From: Amoeboaphelidium occidentale
Taxonomy: Eukaryota; Aphelidiomycota; Aphelidea
Assembly: GCA_023515795.1 (NCBI GenBank)
Contig: JALGPX010000031.1
Location: 23,291-87,290 of the forward strand
DNA length: 64,000 nt
Reading direction: 5' to 3'
Part shown: positions 1 through 11,415 of the stretch, one piece after another
How the letters are laid out: the number at the start of each line of letters is the position of its first letter
How positions within the stretch are numbered: position 1 is the first letter of the stretch
Program-made: the position numbers and the translations under genes
The notes under the pieces: generated by a model
The model's database searches: none
What the model was told of the DNA's origin: nothing
Seen by the model: the letters and a program-made list of their open reading frames with translations, nothing else

Positions 1-166
1 TGCTATTTATAAAACCACAATGAAATCTCAGCAATTTGACTAGTTACCACTGAAGGATACCAACGCAAATGAAACCAAAAAATCGCGATAATTGAAACTC
101 TGCGATCGTCGAAAAGCGATCTGCACGGCTGAACCGACCGAAACAAAAATTTTTTGCAAAGACAAA

Positions 167-812
167 ATGGTAAGCAACTTTTGTTAAACAGCGGATAGAA
201 GTGGATGTTTGTTCTTATTGGATGGAAGTGGAGTGAATGTGCGTATTCGTTAGGCTTAACACGCCATTGTGGCTAACGTGCTCAATAACTTTATCTTCGC
301 GATGGAACTACTTATCCTCTTCCTGCGCATTCAGAATTGAAGGACTTTACTAATTCTTGTAGGCTTCAAAGAAGAAAGTTGCAGCTCCAAAGGAAAATAT
401 CTCATTGGGTCCACAGGTCCGTGAAGGAGAATTAGTTTTTGGCGTTGCCCACATTTATGCTTCATTCAATGATACATTTGTACACGTTACCGACTTGTCT
501 GGTCGCGAAACCATTTCCCGTGTTACCGGTGGAATGAAAGTGAAGGCTGACCGTGACGAATCTTCCCCATATGCTGCCATGTTGGCTGCTCAGGATGTCG
601 CTGTTAAATGCAAAGAAGTTGGCATCACTGCTCTTCACATCAAATTGAGGGCAACCGGTGGAACTGGCTCAAAGGCTCCAGGCCCTGGTGCTCAGAGTGC
701 TTTGCGTGCTTTGGCTAGAAGTGGAATGAAGATTGGAAGAATTGAAGATGTTACACCAGTTCCTTCCGATTCTACACGTAGAAAGGGTGGTAGACGTGGT
801 CGTCGTTTGTAA
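167..812 (+). CDS. RPS14: 40S ribosomal protein uS11 (RPS14)
   Basis: Small-subunit ribosomal protein of the platform, contacting 18S rRNA near the 3' end. Exon 1 is only the start codon (167-169). A 193-nt intron (170-362, GTAAGC...TACTAAT...TGTAG) separates it from exon 2, which begins GCTTCAAAG and gives [20 protein letters not shown]. The spliced protein is 150 aa, the normal eukaryotic length, with the conserved [20 protein letters not shown] block, the [20 protein letters not shown] block and the basic GGRRGRRL tail. An AATAAA lies at 825-830. This is the longest intron I could place in the window. Identification is secure; the one-codon first exon follows from the perfect branch site and acceptor and from the family N-terminus. 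Confidence 0.96.
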
Positions 813-894
813 ACACTTAAATCCAATAAACCAACACGTATACTCAAACGGATAAAATGAATTGAAAGTGCATTTATTGTTTTGTATTGATAAT

Positions 895-2328
895 TCAGTA
901 TCCATCAATCTGTTTGAACAAGTGAATTAGGAACTGAGACCATGTGTCAATAGGACCAGGTATGACCCAATGTAGACAATCTTTCTTTGGGCCAATATAA
1001 TGAGCATCAGGTCTTTGTAGCATATGGCTGAGATCAAGAAAGTATGATCTGTTTCTCAACTTCTCGCTCTTCTGGAATGCTTCTCGCCACAGGAATTGAA
1101 GATTATAAGTTGATCTCCAATTGTAAATATCTGCCTCAGCAGAATAAGAAGATTCTTGATTCTCTGGCTCTGTTTTTCTGAAGCAACCAGGATGACCAGG
1201 AGGTGTTGCAACATAGATTAGAGTTCCTGACCACTTGAGATCCTCAAACCATTTGATCATTCTCTCGACGACTGCGGGATATGTTGTATTCAATTCTCCA
1301 AGTTTGTACATGTGATGACCAAATGAGAATATCAGAGTATCACTCTTCATCAACTCTTTCACCCAACCGAGATATTGAATATCCTGAAACAGAGGAATAT
1401 CAGTTCCGTTAACATCTTTTGGCGGATAACAAACACTGTGCCAGTGACCCATTGTCTTCTTGTACAGTTTCTTACACTTGGAAAAGTCGTTCGAGGTAAA
1501 TGGTCCTTTTCTTGTGTTTCTTAAATAGTTTTCAGTCATACACTCACAAAATGCAAATTGATCTTGAGGCATAGGCAACCATGTCCTGTCATCAACCATG
1601 ACATATGATCTGAAATATCTTTGTTCTGTACCAGTCAAGTAACTCACAGAAGTAGCAAAACTATCCATTATAGAGTCTCCCAAGAACAGAGACTTCCTTC
1701 TTGACAGTAACTTTCGACCATCTTCACGATCCCATTCCTTCAAGACACACTGTGACGGCAGATAAGTGTACATCGTGGCCTTCTTTTTTCGCTCAATTTC
1801 TTCTATGCTCTTGTTCTTTGCTTCCTTGCCAAATGATAAATAAGTATTGAACTGACCATTAATCTTGTATAAACTGTTCTGTGGTATCTTGTAAGCAAAC
1901 ATGACAGGATCTTTCACAATAGATGCATCACATGTTTTCAACCAAGATCCTCTAGTGTAAAGAGACTCTGACGAAGAAGCAGTAAAATCACAAAGTCTAC
2001 TGTCAGACCACTGATCAGTTTGTCCTGTTAAATACACACAACTCTTGAGCAGTTGAACTCTTGACAAAACATTTGAGGATTCAGTGTATTCTGTAAAAGT
2101 ATCTTCTTCTGTAATGATATCACTCTGTTCAGCAGGATGATCATTGTTTTTAGATATTGTGTTCTCCACTTTACTGTTTCTTGACAACATGACCCTGAAG
2201 GACAAACCATTTGTGGAAGTGTTATACATCATGAAGCACAAGACACTCAACAGCAGAAAGTAACACAACAATGCAAATGTCTGAATAAATCTGATATTAC
2301 CATTCATTCCTGTCTGAGACTGTGACAT
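895..2328 (-). CDS. Type II membrane PC-esterase/TBL-like O-acyltransferase
   Basis: Predicted Golgi enzyme of the PC-esterase (PMR5/TBL, NXPE/CAS1-like) clan, which O-acetylates glycans. I start at the ATG at 2328 (MSQSQTGMNGNIRF); the longer open frame upstream begins only with a TTG. Of 477 aa, residues about 12-35 form one hydrophobic segment (FALLCYFLLLSVLCFMMY), giving a type II topology with a luminal catalytic part. The GDS motif is in SLFLGDSIMDSF and the Asp-x-x-His motif is in KKDCLHWVIPGPID near the C-terminus, the two halves of the catalytic triad in this clan. Several sequons suit a luminal domain. The gene is convergent with RPS14, and its stop lies 82 bp from the RPS14 stop. 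The glycan substrate cannot be told from sequence. Confidence 0.82.
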   Translation of the reverse strand: MSQSQTGMNGNIRFIQTFALLCYFLLLSVLCFMMYNTSTNGLSFRVMLSRNSKVENTISKNNDHPAEQSDIITEEDTFTEYTESSNVLSRVQLLKSCVYLTGQTDQWSDSRLCDFTASSSESLYTRGSWLKTCDASIVKDPVMFAYKIPQNSLYKINGQFNTYLSFGKEAKNKSIEEIERKKKATMYTYLPSQCVLKEWDREDGRKLLSRRKSLFLGDSIMDSFATSVSYLTGTEQRYFRSYVMVDDRTWLPMPQDQFAFCECMTENYLRNTRKGPFTSNDFSKCKKLYKKTMGHWHSVCYPPKDVNGTDIPLFQDIQYLGWVKELMKSDTLIFSFGHHMYKLGELNTTYPAVVERMIKWFEDLKWSGTLIYVATPPGHPGCFRKTEPENQESSYSAEADIYNWRSTYNLQFLWREAFQKSEKLRNRSYFLDLSHMLQRPDAHYIGPKKDCLHWVIPGPIDTWSQFLIHLFKQIDGY

Positions 2329-2803
2329 TCCGAAACAATTTTTGTTTTGCGATGTCGCCACCACAAAAGGGAAATCAGATTCGGCAGCAAACAACACGCG
2401 AACGTTTTGGTATATGCAAAACAAGGAGCTAAGCGTAGTTTTAAGGGTTACAATATGGGATTTGTGTAAAATGGCTTAGATCAGAATGCGAGATGGAGAA
2501 GGGAATATGTTAGATCGGACCTGAAATGGATAAATGCCCGATGTATTATGGGAACTGGTAAAGAGGAGCTTCATCTCTCATAAAAGTTTATGTTTTCTAT
2601 TAAAGTGATCTGCTGTTGAAACACCAGAAACCGTTAAGTATGTCTCAAAGACTTCAGGGTTCTTCCTACCTACAGACTGGTTCATAAATCGCCCCTGAGA
2701 TCGCTTAATAGTTGTAACAGACAATCCCATGAGCATTTATCGATTACGAACTTCTTGCACCTCTGTGCTTGGAACAACATGAAACTTATCAGTTTTTCAT
2801 AGC

Positions 2804-4016
2804 ATGACAATCGATTTAGACGACTACGAGTCTTTGCCAGACTCTCTGCCCTTCGTGAACCACATGATCGCTGGTGCAATGGCAGGAATGGTGGAACACG
2901 GCGTGATGTATCCCCTGGACACAAGTAACACTCGAATGATAGTAATACGGCTAAATTATAGTAAAAACGCGCATGCAAATACTCTCGACTTCTTCAAAAC
3001 CATCCATATCATCAGCAATGGGTACAATTATTAGAGACGATGGTATTCTTTTCTCGTATTAATTCTTAATTGAAGGATATCGTGGGTTATGGAAGGGATT
3101 GGGTTCTCTACTAATGGGCTCTGGACCTGCGCACGCAATATACTTTGCAACTTATGAACAGTCAAAAGATATTCTACTTAATGGCTCAACAGACGGAATG
3201 CGTTTCTTTATGTCTACGGCTGTCTCTGGTGGTATCGCTACGATTTGCTCTGATGCGTTCATGACTCCTTTTGATGTTCTGAAGCAGCGAATGCAATTGG
3301 GAATTCCAACAACATCCAGCTGCGCCACAGGAATGACAATGACTGCTGCACAGAAGGGCCCAGACTGTCTGACACCTGCTGCTAATTGCCCAACAGAGTC
3401 AAAGCGCGTCAGGTTCTCATCGTTTTTCCATTGCCTGCGGTATACTGTGGAGAGGGAAGGATTAAGGTCTCTTTATATTTCCTATCCAACTACAATTACG
3501 CTGTCTATTCCATTTCAGTCTATACAGTTTGCTTCCTATGAACAGTACAAAATCTTATTGGGATCAATCAACAGCAGTTACTTTGAGGGATACTCTCCGT
3601 TAAGTCATGCGATTGCAGGTGCATTGGCTGGTGCAACTGCTTCCATTCTTACTAATCCGTTGGATGTCGCCAAGACTCTGTTGCAGACAAAAGGCTTAAG
3701 CACTTGCCCAATCATTCAGAAATCCACAAGCATGAGCCAAGCTTTTAGAATTATATACAAACGAGAAGGCATAAGAGGATTCTATAGAGGAACTGCTGCA
3801 AGAGTATTCGGTGTGATGCCTTCTACAGGTCTCAGTTGGTTAGTTTATGAGTATTGTAAATGGATTTGGAATGATAAACATTCATCATCATCAGGTTACG
3901 GCGATAGAAAAGATAATACGTCTTTATCAAAGGAACAGGCACCAAGCAAAAAATCAACAGACTCAGACCGATGGAACAGAGAAGGAAAAGAAGCGCTTTT
4001 GGAACAGCAACAATAG
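2804..4016 (+). CDS. Mitoferrin-like mitochondrial iron carrier (MRS3/4 type)
   Basis: Mitochondrial inner-membrane SLC25 carrier, three exons: 2804-2924, 2962-3042, 3076-4016. The introns are 37 nt and 33 nt, the second ending in TTGAAG. Splicing restores the first carrier signature as PLDT-IKTRMQ and then [12 protein letters not shown]. The 380-aa product has three repeats with PxD signatures ([28 protein letters not shown]). [15 protein letters not shown] is the stretch typical of mitoferrins, with the GPAHA contact. In other organisms these import ferrous iron for haem and Fe-S synthesis. The C-terminal 45 residues are hydrophilic and not conserved. The stop lies 50 bp before the next start codon. 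Confidence 0.9.
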
Positions 4017-4066
4017 AAACTTTACGTTTAGAATTGTTTTTTTTTGTGAATTCCATTTCCTTCACA

Positions 4067-7000
4067 ATGGCAGCGTTATTCTCTTTAGATTCCGCTTTAC
4101 AGAAATTAAAACAAGTTGCAAGAGAATGTAATCAGAAGGATGTCGTGGAGAGTATCGACTTGCTGGCAGCTACAGAGGAAACTCCGAGGGATAAGTCAAA
4201 GATTGATACAATCAGACTAGCGACTCTACAGAAACAAATACACAACTTCGATTCCGTTTACGAAAGCAGAGGCGCAGGAGATTCAAAATGGGCTCCGTTC
4301 AAATTATCTTTAAAAAATCAGAACCAACCGAAATTGAGGGAATGCGCTTTGGATTTACTGCAGAAACTCGTTTCGACTGGAGAAGTGATTGGCTGTGCTT
4401 TTGTTCAAGCGGAAGTGGAAGAGGGCGCTGATAATTCTTCTGAGAAACCGTTAATTGATGAAATACTTCATTGTGTCTGTACCTCTACGCCTTTGAATTC
4501 ATTTAATGTTCCTGTTTCATCTGAAGAAGGAGTGCATCTGCAGATAATCAAAGTATTGCTGACTTGTGTGACTTCTGGTTGGGTTGAAGTTCACTCTGAT
4601 ACGCTTCTTATGGCTGTTCAAGCGATTATTAATGTTTATTTGTACACTCGAAGTAATGTGAATTCCGTAACTTCAAAAGCTGCGATTACTCAAGTTGTTC
4701 ATCACATTTTCAGTCAGTACAGTCAATTCTATGAGTCTTTTGAAAAACTCAAAGGGGCAGTGGCGAATGATACTTCTGAACTATCTAATAAGTATTATGA
4801 AATGTCTGATGATGAGTATTTGAAAGTATTGCAGAATGATTGTGTATCTGTCATGAAACTGTTTGCGAAATTGGCTGTTCGGCTTGATGGTGGTAATGCT
4901 GCTCAGCAACCGCAGCCCAAGAAAGACGCTAATGAAACTGGATTGGAGGATTTGTCTCCTCTGATGATCAAATTACGAGCTTTGTCTTTGGAAATGATAT
5001 TAATGATTATGACAAACACTCCTTCAAGGTTGATTGCTCAAGATCCTTTTCTGCCTCTGTTGAAAACGCACGTTACGATGGCTTTATTGAAGAATGGTTT
5101 ACAGACTCATGTTGCATTGTTTGAATTTGCACTGAGCAATTTTTTGATTCTATTGAAATCATTTAAGGAGCATTTAAAATATGAAATTGAGGTTCTGTTT
5201 AATGAGGTTTATCTCTATGTTTTGGATAATCAATTGTGTTCTGTGAGGTACAAATTATTAGTTTTGCAGGGATTGTTACCGTCACTGTGCATGAATGGTA
5301 AAGATGGTGTCGATTTGTATGTTAATTATGACTGCGACATGAACATGGTCTCTTTATATGAAAAGATTGTATCATTGTTGGCTAAATTGGCTCAAGGAAA
5401 TGGTCTCAAAATACCATCGAGTGTATCCGCAACAACGGTGACTTCGCCCGGAGAAAAACCTGGGACGTCTCCCACAACTGTTGGAGTATTTGGTCTTAAG
5501 CCGGATGCTACAAATGATAAGAGTGTATTGCAAGAAAGGAAATTAAGAGTAAGATCTTTGAAATGTTTAGTTGGTATTGAGCATAGCCTTGTCGAGTGGA
5601 TGAAAGAAATTAACAACAAACCCGGAATTTCTGTCCTTTCTCATGAGTCTCAAGAAAGTGCACAAAGTGAGACAGAGACTGCTGTAAGTAATCCTTTATC
5701 AGCTCAGAGTGTTGTAATGGTGAACAAGAACCCACTGCAAGCAATTGCTGCAATGGGAAGTTCTCGTCCATCGTTCTCACACTCGGAATCAGAATTCAAC
5801 TCTCCTTCGATCTCTCCTAGCCACGATTTACCTGAAGAGTTTGAGAAAATTAAAAACAAGAAGTCGCTGTTAAAGCAAGGCATCTCTCGCTTTAATGAGA
5901 GCCCGAACAAGGGAATTGAGTTCTTGCGGGAAAATGGATTCTTGAATAACCCCAAATCAGTCGCCAAGTTTCTTCGCGACCAAACTGATCTGAGAAAGCA
6001 AAGTATCGGAGATTATATTGGCGAAGGAAAAGATTTCAACATTATTGTGATGCACGAATTTGTCGATTCTTTTGAATTCAAGAAAGTTGGGTTTGTAGCT
6101 GCACTAAGGCAATTCCTTCAAGCTTTTAGATTACCAGGTGAAGCTCAGAAGATTGATCGTATTTTGGAGAAATTCGCTGCTCGGTACTGTGACAACAATC
6201 CGGATGTAAGATTATGTTGAGAGTTTGAATTGTTTCTGATCTTTAGGTCTTTGCAAAAGCCGATACTGCATATGTTTTGGCTTTTTCAATTATGATGTTA
6301 AACACTGACCAACATTCTTCATCAGTGAAGAATCGAATGACAAAGCAGGACTTCATCAAGAATAATCGAGGAATCAACGATAATGCAGATCTTCCAGATG
6401 AATTCCTGTCTGCAATCTATGATGATATCCAGATTAATGAAATTGTACTCGAGGAAGAACGTACAGTTAAAGAGCTTGAGAAAATGACGAAGGTTGGATT
6501 AACATCTCAAAGCGCCGTTTCCTCCGGCACAGTTTATTCGCGCGAGTCTAATGAGCTGAAGAGAAGAGAGATGTACAAACGTGAAACAAAGCATGTTGAA
6601 AAGAAAAGTCAAAACCTGATTAAGAAAGGCAAAGATAAAGATATGGTTCCTTGGAGAAGCGCATTTCATGTAGATCATGCTAGGCCTATGTTTGAAATTC
6701 TAGTCTGGCCGCTTATGGCTGTTCTAAGCACAATATTTGAAGAATGTTTAGCTGACGAATATCCTGTTGCATTACTTGGTGGAGCAACTGAATCAGAAAA
6801 GGCAGTTAGTGTTATGTCGTTGACAGGAGAACAGAGTAATGAAGAAGTGATTGACATGTGCTTGCGCGGTTTCGACTTGGCTATCAAGATATCAAGTACT
6901 TTTGGAATGGAAACCGAACGTGACGCTTTTGTTTCATCTCTTAGCCGTTTGACTGGTATGAATGACTTGGTTGGAATGAAACCAAAGAATTTAGCCGCAT

Positions 7001-9480
7001 TGAAGATGCTGTTTGTTGTTGCTAACAATATTGGAAACCAATTGAATGAAAGTTGGAAGTATGTATTCAAAGTTGTATCAGACATGGATAAATGGCAACT
7101 AATAAGTGCTGAGCAAACATCTCCTCAATTAACAAATGCTGCTGTGGAGTCTCCTATAGCTAGAAGAAATTCGTTGTCCAGACTGATTAATGTTGCTTTT
7201 TTGGAAAACAATCAAAGCGTCATTCTAGCCATTGATAAAATCTTTGAGAACAGTGTAAAACTTGACGGAAACTCGATTGTTCACTTTTATCGTTGTGCTT
7301 GTCTGGTGAGTGAAGAAGAAATACAAGCAAACCGATTATACATGTTGCAAAGAATCGTTGAGATAACGTATTACAATATGTCATCACGTATTAAGTTGGA
7401 ATGGTCGCATATATGGAAAATACTGACGAGTTACTTCAACTTGGTTGGAAGTAGCGACAACGTTCAGATTGCATCAACAGCTGTAGATTCTTTGAGACAA
7501 CTTGGCATGAAGTTTTTAGACAAGAGCGAGCTGTCTCATTTTCATCAGAATAATGAATTCATGAAGCCATTTGAGCATATTATGAGAAGCACAAAACATT
7601 TTGCCATCAAGGAGCTCATTATTCAATCAATTGATCAAATGGTTGTAGCACGAGCAAAGAACATCAGATCTGGATGGAAGTCAGTGTTTTTGATTTTGTC
7701 TCGCCTAGGGCAAGGACCTTCTTCGTCGTTTGATCCAAAATCATTAGCAGATCTGGTTGGCAAGTCTTTGAAAGTTGTTCGATTAGTGTTAGAAACTTAT
7801 TGGAGTGCGATTCAGGAATACTTTGTCGACTATTCCTCTTGTCTTATTGATATTATTTTGTACTCGGACAAACTACTCGCGCCTTCTACAACATCGAATA
7901 ATCCAGCAGATCAAGGTTATTTGCTAAATGAAAGCGTTGACAAATGTTTCACACTTCTTCGAGAGGCATCCAACAAACTTGCTGTTGATGCAACTATCAC
8001 AAAGAGCTCTAAGCTGGATAATGATTCTTTTTACTTGCACTGGTTTCCATTATTATCTGGATTATCTAAGCTCCAACGTGACGCAAAAGTAGTATTGATC
8101 AGACAAAAGGCATTGGACTCTTTCTTTGAAATTCTTAAGTTGCAAGGCAGCAAATTTTCATTCAAGAATAATCATTGGCGAACAATTGTTAAGAGCGTAA
8201 TTATGCCTGTTTTTGAAGACCTTCGGATGAACTCCGTGGAGTTGACGACATCGAACAACTCTATTTTCATCCACTGTATTAAACGAATGATTGAAGTTTA
8301 CACACAGTATTTCGTGCCATCATCGAGTAATGATGATCCTTCAGAGTGTTTCATGGCGAACTTGGATTTATTGAAGGATTTGTTCAGCCTCATTTTGCTA
8401 CTTCTTTCTAGGAATTCGGATAATCTCTGTCATACAGGAATTCTCTACTTGCATTTGATAATCAAGCAAAACTACAAAAAGTTTGATGGACCTTGCTGGA
8501 TTTTAGTTAGCGATGTGATCGATCAGGTTTTTCAAACGACCATACCAATTGAATTACTTCGCTTCACAGGCAACAAACACGGCAGTGTGGAGTCAGGCAC
8601 AGAAACTGAACAGCCATTTGATGTTGATCATGCAATTTTGAAGTGTGGAGTACATCTCTTTGTTTTGCAGCTAGTGAGAGACCTCTGTCTGGAGTATGAA
8701 GACGAAGCTCAAATGATTTTATCAGGAAACTCACTTCCAATTTCCTCTCCAACCAGTGGAGTCAAGGGAAATATGTCTACAAGCAGTATTGCATCAAGTG
8801 TTTTGCTTGCAAGTAATAACGAAGAAGAAAGCAAGGAAAAGGGCTTTGTGTCTCAGTTTCCGTCGGACTTTTTGATCAGAATGCCACCACAATGTAGAAA
8901 CAGACTTCTTTCGTGTCTGCATGCGTCTTTTGTGTTTTCAAATGCATTCAATAGCAATTATGAATTGAGGCTGCTACTCCTACGATCTAATTAAGTCCAA
9001 CAAATGCCAAACCTAATCAAACAGGAGACACAGTCAATTGGCACATATTTATCATTGCTGTTTCATTTATACAGGCATGAAGGAGACATACAGCACGATG
9101 AGCTTCAGGAAGACGGTCAAGATATTTTAACAAATTCTGCTTTGGTTTACAAGAGAAACAATCAAGACATTCTCAAATGTTTGGTGGAAGAGAGTACCAA
9201 TGTGATACACAGATATTCAGACTTTCTTCTAGATTCTGCCAAGAATAATAGGGATATAGTAGCTTGGTCAAGTATTATCCGATTAATATGGAAAGAAATC
9301 AATAGCATTCGTTGGCAGGAAGAGAGTACCGATAAATCTTACAAGGACTTCAAGAAAACGATACCCGCTTTCTTCAAACTAGCGATAAAACTCATAAGCT
9401 CAGACAGGCCAGATATTCGCTCCGTTCTACAAGACTTTCTAAATCGGATCGCGAACTATTTGGAAAACGCAATACAATAG
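4067..9480 (+). CDS. SEC7: BIG/Sec7-type Arf guanine nucleotide exchange factor, with in-frame TAA
   Basis: Large trans-Golgi Arf-GEF. The start is the ATG at 4067 (MAALFSLDSALQKLK, the usual BIG N-terminus); an upstream in-frame ATG at 3971 lies inside the mitoferrin 3' end. Exon 1 is 4067-6205, then a 41-nt intron (6206-6246), then exon 2. DCB and HUS regions precede the Sec7 domain (about residues 600-785), which has the catalytic glutamate loop FRLPGEAQKIDR and FSIMMLNTDQHSSSVKN. HDS repeats follow. A TAA at 8992-8994 (codon about 1629) interrupts the frame between FNSNYELRL and MPNLIKQETQS. In animal BIG1, as I remember it, these blocks are joined by a segment of the same length. The same frame then runs to a TAG at 9478-9480, so I give one gene with an internal stop. 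Confidence 0.88.
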
Positions 9481-9507
9481 ATTTGGTCTCGTCTCTTCCG
9501 TTTGAAC

Positions 9508-10398
9508 ATGTTGATTCGACTAGATATGATGATTATCGCTTTACTTCTTCTTGTTCTACCTCATTTATGTCTTTCAGCTATTTATCAAAAAGAGTTCTAC
9601 AGTGATAGTTACTGCGATAATAATAATTGGAAAGGTTCGTTAGTGTCCTTTCAGTCATATCCGAACAGAGACAATTTCAAGACAACATGCGATGGACTAC
9701 AGGGACGCTTGTCCTACCCTTATGGAGGCTGGTCTCAATGTTCTCAGGTTATAGGCGACCGTCAGACCTACTACAGGCTGGAATGCCAGGATTCAAATGT
9801 TATCAAACCGCCACAATATTGGTCCGTGAGTAACCCGTATACTACGACGGGGCTGGTTACAATTTATACAGACGATATGCTTGCATATCATCAAATTTTA
9901 GTTCCAGGAAACGGGCAAAGATCATTCATTCCTGAGCTGAACACTGAGGTTGAAGTTGATTGTCTGAAAGGTACAGCGGTGATTGTTGAACCGAATTATC
10001 GCGCAGTGAATGTGACCATAAGGATAAATACTGATGAATCCTGCCACAAGAAGGATACTGGTATTGTTACTCAGATGGGAAGTTCAGCCTACATATATCA
10101 AGCATCGTGTTTTAGCGGTGAAGCATTTCATAATTACTGTGGGCCTTGCAAATCTGATCCTACAAGGAACTCTTTATGCTCATTGAGGGGTTGGGAATAT
10201 TTTATATTTGGCCCCTTAACTGGTATGGTTGTTATTGGATATCTAATATTTCTGCACAATCTTGCAATTGTATTAACTAAAAGGATTAAAACATTGAATA
10301 CTTACGAGAAATATTTTACTGATCTGTCTAAACCTTTATCTATGTTTGTGGCAGCTATTGTATTCATGGTAGCAACTTTAATGGTACTGTTCGAATAG
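9508..10398 (+). CDS. Predicted type I membrane surface protein, WKGS/YCGxC family, copy 1
   Basis: 296 aa, function unknown. I start at ATG 9508; ATG 9526 would also leave a good signal peptide (MMIIALLLLVLPHLCLS). The mature part opens with YSDSYCDNNNWKGSLVSFQ and has many cysteines. A second Cys cluster reads YCGPCKSDPTRNSLC. Two hydrophobic stretches follow (FGPLTGMVVIGYLIFLHNLAIVL and a C-terminal one, PLSMFVAAIVFMVATLMVLF), so the protein may cross the membrane twice after the ectodomain. The next gene downstream shares the N-terminal Cys/WKGS motif, the spacing and the YCG-C-SDPT cluster, so the two are tandem paralogues. I recognise no known family. Confidence 0.75.
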   Translation: MLIRLDMMIIALLLLVLPHLCLSAIYQKEFYSDSYCDNNNWKGSLVSFQSYPNRDNFKTTCDGLQGRLSYPYGGWSQCSQVIGDRQTYYRLECQDSNVIKPPQYWSVSNPYTTTGLVTIYTDDMLAYHQILVPGNGQRSFIPELNTEVEVDCLKGTAVIVEPNYRAVNVTIRINTDESCHKKDTGIVTQMGSSAYIYQASCFSGEAFHNYCGPCKSDPTRNSLCSLRGWEYFIFGPLTGMVVIGYLIFLHNLAIVLTKRIKTLNTYEKYFTDLSKPLSMFVAAIVFMVATLMVLFE

Positions 10399-10484
10399 AC
10401 GTCTTAACGCTGTTTCATCCAATCGCGTTTCAACCTTTGAACTTCCACGCAGAACATTCTTCTGTTGAACCTCTTGTTAGTCTT

Positions 10485-11300
10485 ATGATGGTTAGATTGA
10501 CCGTAAAACTCTCATTAATCGCAGCTGTTTTGGATGTATCACTGGCTGGTCTTATGCAGACGGACTTTTTCAAGTCGCAGCAATGTGATTATACCCAATG
10601 GAAAGGTTCAGTCGCAGATCGTATCTGGGAACAGAAGCTAATGGATGGCTGTATGGATTGTATGGGATCTAATCCTGATATGAACATTTGCAAGGGTGGT
10701 GCAATGAAGATTTGTAACGATGGTACCAATATGGTTCAAGCGACATCAAAGTATGAAGGTCAAGTCGGAACAGCGACATTGTATGATAAGGACCGCATGG
10801 CTCTTTCTCAATGGAGTATTCCTGCAGATGGTAAATGCACGCCATTGGGTGCACATGGTTCGTACAAGGCGTTCATGGCAAATTGTACTGCAAATTCTTT
10901 CATGATCTTCAATTCTTTGGATTGTAGTTCATCATCACTTTTGTACAATGTGAAGTTAGATGATTCCTGTTCTCTGCTAACACCCTCTTCAGGCAACTCT
11001 GCTCAAAGCTCGCTATGGTCAGGTACATGCAAGAGAACACCAAGATACGAATCATATTGTGGTGCGTGTTCCTCTGATCCAACTCTAAAGATGCCATGCT
11101 TGGTCCAGAAAGTTGATGCATCGCCATCTCATGAAGATATGGTTCATCATTCCGATGCTATATCTTCTCTTTCATTAGTTGTTTTCGCTGCTGTCATAAT
11201 TGTCTGTGTTGCATCAGTAGTCGGAGTGAAGTATCTAAGAAAATCTAACGTGTTCCCTCTAAACAAGGAAAAGCAAGGCCATTACATGGCTCTTCAATAA
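10485..11300 (+). CDS. Predicted type I membrane surface protein, WKGS/YCGxC family, copy 2
   Basis: 271 aa, starting at ATG 10485, followed by a second ATG at 10488 (MMVRLTVKLSLIAAVLDVSLAG signal peptide). The ectodomain has KSQQCDYTQWKGSVADRIWE and, near residue 200, TCKRTPRYESYCGACSSDPT, matching the neighbour's YCGPCKSDPT. One C-terminal transmembrane helix (SLSLVVFAAVIIVCVASVVG) is followed by a short basic tail ending MALQ. Unlike copy 1 there is a single membrane helix. About 12 cysteines suggest a disulfide-bonded extracellular domain. Origin by tandem duplication is clear from the shared motifs and from the 86-bp gap to copy 1. Function unknown. Confidence 0.74.
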   Translation: MMVRLTVKLSLIAAVLDVSLAGLMQTDFFKSQQCDYTQWKGSVADRIWEQKLMDGCMDCMGSNPDMNICKGGAMKICNDGTNMVQATSKYEGQVGTATLYDKDRMALSQWSIPADGKCTPLGAHGSYKAFMANCTANSFMIFNSLDCSSSSLLYNVKLDDSCSLLTPSSGNSAQSSLWSGTCKRTPRYESYCGACSSDPTLKMPCLVQKVDASPSHEDMVHHSDAISSLSLVVFAAVIIVCVASVVGVKYLRKSNVFPLNKEKQGHYMALQ

Positions 11301-11415
11301 ATCTATGCCATCTTTGATGATTTTGAATGTGCGCCTCAGATAAGGATGTCGATCAGGGGCACTTCACGTGTTACCGTTTTGTCGATTTTCGTCTTGAAAC
11401 TTTCTTTTCACAAAA

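Noticed and set aside
170-362. snoRNA inside the RPS14 intron
   Set aside because: No C box (RTGATGA) with a paired CTGA D box and terminal stem could be found.
8992-8994. Reassigned TAA codon in this organism
   Set aside because: Other genes here end properly at TAA, TAG and TGA at expected family lengths, so a genome-wide reassignment is not supported.
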